NCBI GenBank assembly: GCA_938034615.1 | Contig: CALHLW010000206.1 | Span: 1-38,492 of the forward strand | Reading direction: 5' to 3' | Source of the DNA: an uncultured Neomegalonema sp. | Lineage (GTDB): Bacteria; Pseudomonadota; Alphaproteobacteria; Rhodobacterales; Rhodobacteraceae | Length of the DNA stretch: 38,492 nt | Shown here: in pieces, positions 25,687 to 34,214 of the stretch | Numbering within the stretch: the first letter of the stretch is position 1 | Layout: each line of letters starts with the position of its first letter | Program-made: the position numbers and the translations under genes | Notes under the pieces: generated by a model | Told to the model about the DNA's origin: nothing | Databases searched by the model: none | The model's input: the letters and a program-made list of their open reading frames with translations, nothing else

Positions 25687-27504
25687 TTACGACGACAGAC
25701 GCCCCGCCGCTTCTGAGATCATCAGATAGGCCCGTCCCGTGCGCGTATTCGACAGATCGACGATGAGTTTCTCGTCATCGGTCTCATTCAGCAGGCGACG
25801 TCCCATATCCTCGTAGCGATCCATAAACTTCGCGCAGAGATGCTCGAAGCCCTTGTCTGCGCTCAACTTCGCCCGAATACGGCTCTGTTCGACCGGAGCG
25901 TCGATGCCGTCGATCCGATCACCGCCCGACCCGTCGAGATGGTTCTTCCATGTCTTGACCGGCACGAGGCGCGGAACGAAATCTTCCATGTAGAGATCGA
26001 TATCGGCCATCGACGCGAGCGTATCCTCGGCGCATTGCAGAAGGGATGCGGCTTCGGGATCGGTCAGCACGTCATAGAGCGCATCGAGCGTCTCGACATC
26101 CTCCTCGCTCTCGGGGAAGTTGGCCGCGCGGGTGAATTTCTGCCAGTTGATTGAATGACGCCGCTCCAGTTTGAAGGGCGCATCGGTGCTGTCATCCAGC
26201 GTATCGAGTTCGAGGGCCTCGTACTCGTCCGGTTCGCGGTCGAGGGCCACCGCCGATGGTGCTGCGGCAGCGACCGCCGCCCCGGCTCCAACAACCGCTG
26301 CTCCCATCGCGATACCGGAAGCGTCGTCCTCATTCTGGTCGTCATGCCGATATTCGACAGAATTATCACGGGCTTCATCGCCAATATCGTCGAATGGATC
26401 GACGGTCTCTCCGCTGTTACCGATGGTTCCCACGCGACGATCCGCATCCGAGAGGACCGGGCGCTCCCATCGGGCATTCGCCTTTGCATCGGCAAGACGC
26501 GCACGCAGGGCAGCGACGCCTTCTGCCGTATCATCGGCAAGTTCGGTTTCAGCGAAGTTCGCTTCCTCGCCCTCCCGCGCAAAGGTCGGCGCATCGGTCA
26601 GCATCTCTGCGGCATCGCTGTTTGCGGCGGCTTCGACACGCGCTTCATCGAGCGCAAAGTCAGTCACGTCCGACGGGGGCTCGATCTCTTCTTCACGGTC
26701 GATGCCTGCCGCAACGGCAGCCCCGATCCCGGCCATCCCGGCCCCTGCCGCTGCGACGCCGGTCCCGACCGCGCCCAGTGATGCCGGGGCAACCGAGACA
26801 GATCCATCATGATCGCCCGTCACGCGCTCCAGCGCCTCGCGCTCGGCACGCAGGGTCGTGGCAATATACTTCGCCCGTTTCTCGGCCCTTTCGGCCACAT
26901 CGTCGATATTGCGCGCTTGTGTGGATAGCGCTTCCTCGATCGCACGCATCTGCGAGTGCAAGGCGCTGATGGCATGGGTCGCGCGCTCGACTTCGCGGCG
27001 CAGGTGGCGCGGGGTTTCACCCGTCACTTCGCCCATCGTACCCAGCGCCAAGGGTCTTCCCGTTGCTTCGGCGGTCTGTGCGACTTGCGTCAGGCGCAGG
27101 GCGGCACTGGCAAGGTCTTGCGACTGGCGTTTGAGCTCCCCTGTACGGTGCAGCAGCCATGCGATTATCCAGATTAGCAGCAATGGGCCGAGGATTGCCG
27201 CTGCGATGAGCATCCAGTCGCCCGTGCCGATCCGCGACCCGACCACATTCATAGCATCGCCGGGATTATCGGGTAGCGAATAGCGCGCCCAGCAAAAGGC
27301 CGCCACGGCAGCGATCCAGACGAGCGATGCCAGCGCCGCAACGAAAAGCGGGCTCAGACCGCCACCCGACCGACGCACGGGGCGTGCCGTCGTCTGGGTC
27401 GACTGCGTTCGATCTCCCTCGCCGGGCCGGTCGAACAGATCGTCCAGTGGGTCGGCATCGGCGGACAGGACGAGCGGTTCCTCGCGCATGGCACTCTGGG
27501 TCAT
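25687..27504 (-). CDS. Conserved hypothetical membrane protein with coiled coil
   Basis: Start placed at MTQSAMREEP (27504). Two TM segments (LFVAALASLVWIAAVAAFCWARY; WMLIAAAILGPLLLIWIIAWLLH), coiled-coil region, Ala/Gly-rich stretches, conserved-looking C-terminus. Confidence 0.75.
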   Translation of the reverse strand: MTQSAMREEPLVLSADADPLDDLFDRPGEGDRTQSTQTTARPVRRSGGGLSPLFVAALASLVWIAAVAAFCWARYSLPDNPGDAMNVVGSRIGTGDWMLIAAAILGPLLLIWIIAWLLHRTGELKRQSQDLASAALRLTQVAQTAEATGRPLALGTMGEVTGETPRHLRREVERATHAISALHSQMRAIEEALSTQARNIDDVAERAEKRAKYIATTLRAEREALERVTGDHDGSVSVAPASLGAVGTGVAAAGAGMAGIGAAVAAGIDREEEIEPPSDVTDFALDEARVEAAANSDAAEMLTDAPTFAREGEEANFAETELADDTAEGVAALRARLADAKANARWERPVLSDADRRVGTIGNSGETVDPFDDIGDEARDNSVEYRHDDQNEDDASGIAMGAAVVGAGAAVAAAAPSAVALDREPDEYEALELDTLDDSTDAPFKLERRHSINWQKFTRAANFPESEEDVETLDALYDVLTDPEAASLLQCAEDTLASMADIDLYMEDFVPRLVPVKTWKNHLDGSGGDRIDGIDAPVEQSRIRAKLSADKGFEHLCAKFMDRYEDMGRRLLNETDDEKLIVDLSNTRTGRAYLMISEAAGRLSS

Positions 27505-27749
27505 AGCAGGCGTTCCCGGTCTTGGGGTCAGTTTCGCGCCTATCGTAAACGGGTGCGCTGCGAAACGGTAGTGAAAAGCGGCAGGTATGCTGAAGGGATT
27601 TCGCGCGCTGGGGGAAAGGGTTACACAGAATTGCTCAGTTGGCACCCGTGTGCGGTGTTCATCGTAGCCTGTCTTGCCGCCCGGCCAGGGGTGGGGCAGA
27701 AGAGGCGAATATCAATTGAGGCGGATACCGTGACAGCAGTTCAATCGCC

Positions 27750-28553
27750 ATGAGCATCCTGATCTTCGACAGCGGGATAGGTGGCCTCTCGATCCTGCGC
27801 GAATTGCGATTATCGCTGCCGCAAGCTCGACTGGTCTACGTCGCCGACGATGCAGGCTTCCCTTATGGCGATTGGGAGGAGGGGGCGCTGACAACGCGCG
27901 TTCTCTCGCTCTTCGACCGGCTTATCCCGACCCACCGCCCCGATCTCTGCGTCATTGCCTGCAATACGGCCACCACCATCGCCATCGACGCGCTTCGGCA
28001 ATGCTTTCCCGCCACACCCTTTGTGGGCACGGTTCCTGCGATCAAACCGGCGGCGGAGCGGACCGCCTCGGGCCTCTTTTCGATCCTCGCAACCCCCGGC
28101 ACTGTGAACCGCACCTATACGCAAGACTTGATCGCCCGCTTTGCCACCGAATGCGATGTCAATCTGGTCGGCGCTCCCGATCTCGCTATGCTGGCCGAGC
28201 GATACCTGCGGGGCGCGCCTGTGGATGACGATATTCTCCGGGCACAGATTGCCCCTAGTTTCATCGAGCGCAACGGCAAGCGCACCGATATTATCGTCTT
28301 GGGCTGTACCCATTATCCGTTTCTCGCCAATCGGATGCGAAAGCTCGCGCCATGGCCTGTGGACTGGCTCGACCCGGCGGAAGCCATCGCTCACCACGCC
28401 CGCACGGTAATGGCTGTAAAGCGGCTTTTAAGCGACACCGAACCCGATCTGGCCTTCTTCACCTCTGGCAATCCCGACCCGGTCATCGCGTCGCTCGTGC
28501 GCAGCTTCGGACTGTCGCCGCAAATGGATGACGGCTTTATTCCCTCGGCATGA
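27750..28553 (+). CDS. murI: Glutamate racemase
   Basis: 267 aa; IFDSGIGGLSILREL, CVIACNTATT, VGTVPAIKPA, IIVLGCTHYPFL. Confidence 0.96.
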   Translation: MSILIFDSGIGGLSILRELRLSLPQARLVYVADDAGFPYGDWEEGALTTRVLSLFDRLIPTHRPDLCVIACNTATTIAIDALRQCFPATPFVGTVPAIKPAAERTASGLFSILATPGTVNRTYTQDLIARFATECDVNLVGAPDLAMLAERYLRGAPVDDDILRAQIAPSFIERNGKRTDIIVLGCTHYPFLANRMRKLAPWPVDWLDPAEAIAHHARTVMAVKRLLSDTEPDLAFFTSGNPDPVIASLVRSFGLSPQMDDGFIPSA

Positions 28554-29025
28554 CCGGAAGAGCCGTCTCATTCCTGATCTCTTCCATCGATAGCAGCGAC
28601 GTGACGTTGAAGATTTCGACATCCTCGATCAGCCGTCGATAAAACGCATCGAAGCTGCCCGCATCGGCCACGCGCACCTGAAGAATGTAGTCGATATCGC
28701 CAGCAAGACGGTGCGCAGCGCAGATTTCGGGATGCCGGTTCACCGCCTCGATGAATTTCTCCAGCCAGTCGGCGCTGTGGCGCGACGTCCGCACGAGCAC
28801 GAAGAAACATGCCCCGAGACCCAACGCTTCCGGTGAGACAATGGCGACCTGACGGTCGATCACCCCGGATTCCCGCATCTTGCGGATACGGTTCCAGACA
28901 GGGGTTTTGGAGGAACCAACCCGGCGCGCGATCTCTTCCATCGCTACGGTGGCGTCGATCTGCAACTCGTGCAAGATACGCCGGTCGAGCGCATCGAGCG
29001 TCGATCTGCTTGCGTCGGTTACCAT
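28537..29025 (-). CDS. Lrp/AsnC family transcriptional regulator
   Basis: 162 aa; LDALDRRILHELQIDATVAMEEIARRVGSSKTPVWNRIRKMRESGVIDRQVAIV; RAM-like AGDIDYILQVRVADAGSFDAFYRRLI. Confidence 0.95.
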   Translation of the reverse strand: MVTDASRSTLDALDRRILHELQIDATVAMEEIARRVGSSKTPVWNRIRKMRESGVIDRQVAIVSPEALGLGACFFVLVRTSRHSADWLEKFIEAVNRHPEICAAHRLAGDIDYILQVRVADAGSFDAFYRRLIEDVEIFNVTSLLSMEEIRNETALPVMPRE

Positions 29026-29259
29026 ATCCGTGCCCTTCTTGTCTTCGATTCTCGACGGGATCTCGTGGCCTGTTATCGCGACAGCACGGCAGATACCAGA
29101 ATGTCATGCTCGTCTCGGCGGACGAGGTCGATCATCGCCGCCGATGTGAAAAATGATGCTTTGCGCCAAGTCGCCGCAGCTATACTCCGACACTGTTTCT
29201 GCGATATATGTGCCGGAACGACCCGCCTGGGCTTAGAGCTAATGAAAGCAGCTTAAACG

Positions 29260-30219
29260 ATGCAGGATCTTGACCTTCCCGACTTCGACGACGTGATCGC
29301 GGCACATGAGCGGATCAAACCGCATATCCATCGAACGCCGATCCTGACGTCCGAATACCTGAACGACCTGACTGGCGCGGAGATGTTTTTCAAGTGCGAG
29401 AACTTCCAGAAGGCCGGGGCGTTCAAGGTGCGCGGGGCGTCAAACGCCGTCTTTGGGTTGTCGGAAGCAGATGCAAAGAATGGTGTGGCGACGCATTCGT
29501 CTGGCAACCACGGCCTGTCGCTCAGCTATGCCGCAGGTCGACGCGGGATTCCGGTTTCGGTCGTCATTCCCCGCACGGCCCCGCAGGCCAAGAAGGACGC
29601 GATGCGCGGATACGGCGCGACCATCGTGGAATGTGAGCCATCGACCTCCTCGCGCGAGGCGACTTTCGCCAAGGTTCAGGAGGAGACAGGGGCTGACTTC
29701 GTGCATCCCTATAACGATCCGCGCGTCATCGCGGGGCAGGCGACCTGTTCTCGCGAGTTGCTGGAGCAGGTCGAGGGGCTGGATGCGGTGATCGCGCCCA
29801 TCGGGGGTGGGGGCATGATTTCGGGAACATGCTTGACCCTCTCGACCGTCGCGCCACAGGTAGAAATTTACGCGGCTGAACCGGAACAAGCCGATGATGC
29901 CTATCGTTCGTTCAAAGCGGGACATATAATCGCCGACGATGCGCCAGTCACGATTGCCGATGGATTGAAAGTGCCGCTCAAGGAACGCACTTGGCACTTC
30001 GTTTCGAACCACGTCACTGATATCCTGCTGGCGAGCGAGCAGGAGATCATCGATGCGATGCATCTGACATGGCAGCGGATGAAGATCGTGATCGAACCAT
30101 CCTGCGCCGTGCCATTGGCAACGATCATGAAAAACCGCGATGTCTTCGCGGGCAAGCGGGTCGGGGTCATCATTACCGGCGGCAATGTGGACCTCAAGTC
30201 CCTGCCATGGAACGCCTGA
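29260..30219 (+). CDS. bhcB: Beta-hydroxyaspartate dehydratase (threonine dehydratase-like, PLP fold II)
   Basis: 319 aa; FKCENFQKAGAFKVRGASNAVFGL (PLP Lys), VATHSSGNHG, IAPIGGGGMISG. Order with a BhcC-like aldolase and BhcD-like reductase supports the assignment. Confidence 0.85.
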   Translation: MQDLDLPDFDDVIAAHERIKPHIHRTPILTSEYLNDLTGAEMFFKCENFQKAGAFKVRGASNAVFGLSEADAKNGVATHSSGNHGLSLSYAAGRRGIPVSVVIPRTAPQAKKDAMRGYGATIVECEPSTSSREATFAKVQEETGADFVHPYNDPRVIAGQATCSRELLEQVEGLDAVIAPIGGGGMISGTCLTLSTVAPQVEIYAAEPEQADDAYRSFKAGHIIADDAPVTIADGLKVPLKERTWHFVSNHVTDILLASEQEIIDAMHLTWQRMKIVIEPSCAVPLATIMKNRDVFAGKRVGVIITGGNVDLKSLPWNA

Positions 30220-30235
30220 ATAAAGGGAGAGTACG

Positions 30236-31399
30236 ATGAATGCCCATGTGACAATCGACCAATACGAAGTCGGGTACGACATTCCCGCCGCAATCGGCAT
30301 GGATGAGGCCGATATCCAGACGCCGTGCCTCGTCGTCGATCTCGACGCGATGGAGCGGAACATAAAAAAGATGGGTGATATCGCCAAGCAGATGGGGATG
30401 CGCCACCGCAGCCACGGCAAGATGCACAAATCCGTCGATGTGCAGATGATCCAGCAAGAACTAGGCGGGGCATGTGGCGTGTGCTGCCAGAAAGTCTCCG
30501 AAGCCGAAGCCTTTGCGCGCGGTGGCATCAAGGACGTACTGGTTTCCAATCAGGTGCGCGATCCGGCGAAGATCGACCGGTTGGCCCGCATTCCTAAGCT
30601 GGGTGCGCGTACGATCTGCTGCGTCGATGATATCATGAATGTGCCGGACCTTTCCGATGCCGCCACGAAGCATGGCACTGAGATCGAATGTTTGGTGGAG
30701 ATCGATTGTGGCGCAGGGCGCTGCGGCGTGACGACAACGCCGGATGTGGTCGCTATCGCCAAGGCTATCGATTTCGCACCGGGGCTGAAATTTTCGGGCA
30801 TTCAGGCCTATCAGGGCGCGATGCAGCATCTCGACAGCTATGACGAGCGCAAGGCCAAGATCGATATCGCGGTCGCCATGGTGAAAGATGCTGTCGATAC
30901 GCTCAAGGCCGAGGGCCTCGAATGCGATATCGTCGGTGGCGGGGGAACCGGCTCATATTATTTCGAGGGCAATTCGGGCGTCTATAACGAATTGCAATGC
31001 GGCTCCTACGCCTTCATGGACGCCGATTACGGGCGTATCCTCGACAAGGACGGCAATCGGATCGATCAGGGGGAGTGGGAGAACGCCCTGTTTATCCTTA
31101 CCTCGGTGATGAGCCATGCAAAGGCCGATAAGGCGATCTGCGATGCGGGCCTGAAGGCACAGTCGGTGGATAGCGGATTGCCCTTCATCTATGGCCGCGA
31201 CGATGTGGAATACGTGAAATGCTCCGATGAGCATGGCGTGATCGCGGACCCCAAAGGCGTGCTGAAGGTCAATGACAAGCTCAAGCTGGTGCCGGGCCAC
31301 TGCGACCCGACCTGTAACGTGCATGACTGGTATGTCGGCGTGCGGAACGGTAAGGTTGAGACGGTTTGGCCGGTGACAGCGCGCGGTCTGGCGTATTGA
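30236..31399 (+). CDS. bhcC: Beta-hydroxyaspartate aldolase (D-threonine aldolase/DSD1-like, PLP)
   Basis: 387 aa; IQTPCLVVDLDAMERNIKKMGDIAKQMGMRHRSHGKMHKSVDVQ, VCCQKVSEAEAFA, EIDCGAGRCGV, VPGHCDPTCNVHDWYVGVRNGKVETVWPV. Confidence 0.88.
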   Translation: MNAHVTIDQYEVGYDIPAAIGMDEADIQTPCLVVDLDAMERNIKKMGDIAKQMGMRHRSHGKMHKSVDVQMIQQELGGACGVCCQKVSEAEAFARGGIKDVLVSNQVRDPAKIDRLARIPKLGARTICCVDDIMNVPDLSDAATKHGTEIECLVEIDCGAGRCGVTTTPDVVAIAKAIDFAPGLKFSGIQAYQGAMQHLDSYDERKAKIDIAVAMVKDAVDTLKAEGLECDIVGGGGTGSYYFEGNSGVYNELQCGSYAFMDADYGRILDKDGNRIDQGEWENALFILTSVMSHAKADKAICDAGLKAQSVDSGLPFIYGRDDVEYVKCSDEHGVIADPKGVLKVNDKLKLVPGHCDPTCNVHDWYVGVRNGKVETVWPVTARGLAY

Positions 31400-31407
31400 A
31401 GATGCCG

Positions 31408-31473
31408 CTGCCCCGGACTTGTATCCGGGGCCGCTATCCGCTTCGACAGGCCACGGTTCAAGGCCGGGGCAGG
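31408..31473. repeat. Type B palindromic element, degenerate copy
   Basis: ctgccccggacttgtatccggggcc...ggccacggttcaaggccggggcag, between bhcC and bhcD. Confidence 0.7.
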
Positions 31474-31495
31474 TTCTTTAGTCAAAGGATTTCCC

Positions 31496-32461
31496 ATGCT
31501 CATTGTCTCCGACGAGGTCTGCAAGGCCGTGATCGACCGCAAGGCGGCCTTTACTGCGGTCGAGAATGTCTTCGGCGCGATGGCGCGGGGGGATGCATAC
31601 AATTTTCCGGTTATCCGCGAGGCCATCGGCTATGCGGATGCGCTTTACGGGTTCAAGTCGGGTTTCGACAAGGCGGGCAAGTCGTTGGGGCTGAAATCCG
31701 GTGGGTACTGGCCGGGGAACGTGGAAAAGGGGCTGACGAACCACCAGTCCACGATCTTCTTGTTCGATCCCGATACCGGACAACTCGCGGCGCTTGTTGG
31801 CGGTAATTATCTGACGGCAGTGCGAACGGCGGCGTCCTCGTCGGTCTCCATCGCGCATCTGGCGCGGAAGAATTCGAAGGTGCTTGGCATGGTCGGCGCG
31901 GGCCATCAGGCGCAGTTTCAACTGCGCTCCGCCGCCGAACAGCGGGATTTTGAGAAGGTCGTGGCGTGGAATTTTCATCCCGACATGCTACCTGCGCTCG
32001 GCAAGGTGGCCGAGGAACTTGGACTGCCCTTCGAGGCGGTGGAACGAGAGCAACTCGGCGGAGAGGCGGATGTCATCATTACGATCACCTCGGCCCATGA
32101 TAGCCTGATGATGCGCGACTGGATCAAACCCGGCACGCATATCGCCTGCATGGGGACGGATACCAAAGGCAAGCAGGAGGTCGATCCAGCACTGGTCGCC
32201 GCCGCAACGCTGTTCACCGACGAAGTGGCCCAATCAATCAGCCTCGGCGAGACGCAACATGCGATTGCCTCGGGCGCGGTGAAGGAAGGTGACATCACGC
32301 CCATCGGTGCGGTTATCAATGGTGATCATCCGGGGCGGACCTCGGAGGATGAGATCACGCTGTTCGACGGGACGGGGGTTGGCTTGCAAGATTTGGCGGT
32401 TGCCTCGGTCGCTGCGAAACTGGCGCAGGAGCAGGGTAAGGCGCAGGTGGTGGAACTGTAG
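31496..32461 (+). CDS. bhcD: Iminosuccinate reductase (ornithine cyclodeaminase/mu-crystallin family)
   Basis: 321 aa; GLKSGGYWPGNVEKGLTNHQSTIFLFDPDTGQLAALVGGNYLTAVRTAASSSVSI, VLGMVGAGHQAQFQLR, HIACMGTDTKGKQEV. Confidence 0.87.
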   Translation: MLIVSDEVCKAVIDRKAAFTAVENVFGAMARGDAYNFPVIREAIGYADALYGFKSGFDKAGKSLGLKSGGYWPGNVEKGLTNHQSTIFLFDPDTGQLAALVGGNYLTAVRTAASSSVSIAHLARKNSKVLGMVGAGHQAQFQLRSAAEQRDFEKVVAWNFHPDMLPALGKVAEELGLPFEAVEREQLGGEADVIITITSAHDSLMMRDWIKPGTHIACMGTDTKGKQEVDPALVAAATLFTDEVAQSISLGETQHAIASGAVKEGDITPIGAVINGDHPGRTSEDEITLFDGTGVGLQDLAVASVAAKLAQEQGKAQVVEL

Positions 32462-32506
32462 GAACTGCGCACTGTTGCGTGAGATTGTTTGAGATAGAAA
32501 AGCTGT

Positions 32507-32588
32507 TGTCACCCCGCGACTTGATCGCGGGGGCCATCGTCCAGCACATGCTGTGCGACGAATTCCGTCGTCAAGCCACGGAATGACA
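32507..32588. repeat. Type A palindromic element (82 nt)
   Basis: tgtcaccccgcgacttgatcgcgggggccatcg...ccgtcgtcaagccacggaatgaca, downstream of bhcD. Confidence 0.85.
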
Positions 32589-32646
32589 AGGGTTTTTCAG
32601 TTTCAAACAACCCCGGACATCGATCTGCCTTCGCGGGAATGAAATT

Positions 32647-32865
32647 TCACCGCTTACGCAGGCACTCGTCGATATAGTCCCATACGGCGAGCAGCAGGAC
32701 GAAGACGGCGATGACGAGGAAGGGCAGGCCGCCCTCGAACCCGGCAAATCCGGTCGAAATACTGTGCGACAGGCCGAGGATGAAAACGATCAGGATGCCG
32801 GTGCCGATGAAGCCGGTAATCGGCTTCACGCGGTCGCGGGCGTGGCCTTTGGGTTTCTCGTCCAT
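32647..32865 (-). CDS. Small membrane protein (72 aa), last gene of the TRAP-amidase operon
   Basis: MDEKPKGHARDRVKPITGFIGTGILIVFILGLSHSISTGFAGFEGGLPFLVIAVFVLLLAVWDYIDECLRKR; ATG overlaps the amidase stop (TGATG). The track start (33147) lies inside the amidase gene. Confidence 0.75.
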   Translation of the reverse strand: MDEKPKGHARDRVKPITGFIGTGILIVFILGLSHSISTGFAGFEGGLPFLVIAVFVLLLAVWDYIDECLRKR

Positions 32866-34214
32866 CAGGCGATCTCCTCTTCTTCGTCGGGGCCGTCCAG
32901 CTTGCGCTCCAGCCATGCGGCGGTGCGGAAGAGGCGGTCGTCCTCCTCCGCCGATCCTATCAGTTGTATGCCCATGGGCAAGTCGGCATCGCCGGTCAAC
33001 CAAGGCAGGGTGAGGCACGGTAGACCCGCAAAGGTCCAGAGGAGTGAGCAGACGGAATCGCCGGTGCCCTCTTCGATGGGTGGCGCCTCGCCCAGCGCAG
33101 ACGGGGCGATGATGGCGTCGTAATCGTTGAAGAAGGTAGCGAACCACTCCTCCGTTCCTGCAATCCAGCCGCGCGACTCTTCGTATTCGGTCTGCGTAAT
33201 CCGCGCGCCGTGGTCGAGCAGTCCCTTCATCACGTCATCCGTGAGATCGGGCGCAAGGCCCGGATCGTTGTGCAAGGCGTGATAGAATTCGTAGCGGTGG
33301 ACGATGGCGTGATGGTCGAGGATTTGGGCGAAGGAGGCGGGGGTGGTGACGCGCTCGACCCGGTCACCCAGCATCTCGACGAACTCGTCCAAGCCTGCGC
33401 GCATGGCAGGGGTAAGGCGGTCGGCATAGGGGAGATCGAACCATGCGAAAAGCGGCTCGACAGGGGTGGGGCTGGCGTATCCGGCCTCCAGTTGAGGAAC
33501 GGGGCGCGCGATGCTGGCCGGATCGGCGGTGTCGAAGCCGGTCAGGGCATCGGCGAGGATTGCCAGATCGTCCAGCGAGCGAGCAAAGATGCCGGGTTGA
33601 TCGAGGCTAGCGCTCGTCTCCAGACAACCGCGACGGGAAAAGAGACCGCGCGTCGGTTTGTACCCGTAGATGCCGCAGAAGGAGGCGGGGCGGATGACCG
33701 AACCGCCGGTTTGGGTGCCCAGCGCCAGCGCCATATGCCCCGCCGCTACACCCGCTGCCGAGCCTGATGACGAACCGCCGGGGGTGCGCTCCGGGTTGTG
33801 GGGATTGCGGGTATGGGCGGGGCTTGCGAAGGCGAAGGGCGTCGTGACGGTCTTGCCGAGGATGACTGCTCCGGCGCTGCGCAGCCGCTCGATCAGGGCG
33901 GCATCGGTGTCGCCCGCGCGGTCTTCATGGGCGGGTGAGCCGAGGCAAGTGGGCATGTCTTTCGTTTCGAAGATGTCTTTCACCCCGACCGGCACACCAT
34001 GGAGCGCCCCGACGGGGCGGCCCCGGCGGCGCAGGTCGTCCATCGCTTCGGCTTGGGCCAATGCTCTCTCGGCATCCAGATGCGCCCAGGCGCCGATACC
34101 CTCATCAGTCTCGGCTATCCGCTCAAGATAAGCACGTACGAGATCGACGGAAGTGAGCGCGCCGGTGCGAATGCGTGCCGCAGCTTCGCGTGCGCTCAGC
34201 GCCCACAGCGTCAC
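32865..34214 (-). CDS. Amidase (amidase signature family)
   Basis: 449 aa, GTG start overlapping the dctM stop; GVPVGVKDIFETKDMPT, GAVILGKTV, NPHNPERTPGGSSSGSAAGVAAG, GTQTGGSVIRPASFCGIYGYKPT (Ser-cisSer-Lys region). Confidence 0.95.
   Translation of the reverse strand: MTLWALSAREAAARIRTGALTSVDLVRAYLERIAETDEGIGAWAHLDAERALAQAEAMDDLRRRGRPVGALHGVPVGVKDIFETKDMPTCLGSPAHEDRAGDTDAALIERLRSAGAVILGKTVTTPFAFASPAHTRNPHNPERTPGGSSSGSAAGVAAGHMALALGTQTGGSVIRPASFCGIYGYKPTRGLFSRRGCLETSASLDQPGIFARSLDDLAILADALTGFDTADPASIARPVPQLEAGYASPTPVEPLFAWFDLPYADRLTPAMRAGLDEFVEMLGDRVERVTTPASFAQILDHHAIVHRYEFYHALHNDPGLAPDLTDDVMKGLLDHGARITQTEYEESRGWIAGTEEWFATFFNDYDAIIAPSALGEAPPIEEGTGDSVCSLLWTFAGLPCLTLPWLTGDADLPMGIQLIGSAEEDDRLFRTAAWLERKLDGPDEEEEIA

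Noticed and set aside
29026-29259. Possible small ORF or RNA gene in the lrp-bhcB gap
   Set aside because: No convincing start/RBS or tRNA-like fold seen; best read as a divergent promoter region.
29440-30549. 369 aa minus-strand ORF over bhcB/bhcC
   Set aside because: Antisense to well-supported genes; no recognisable motif.
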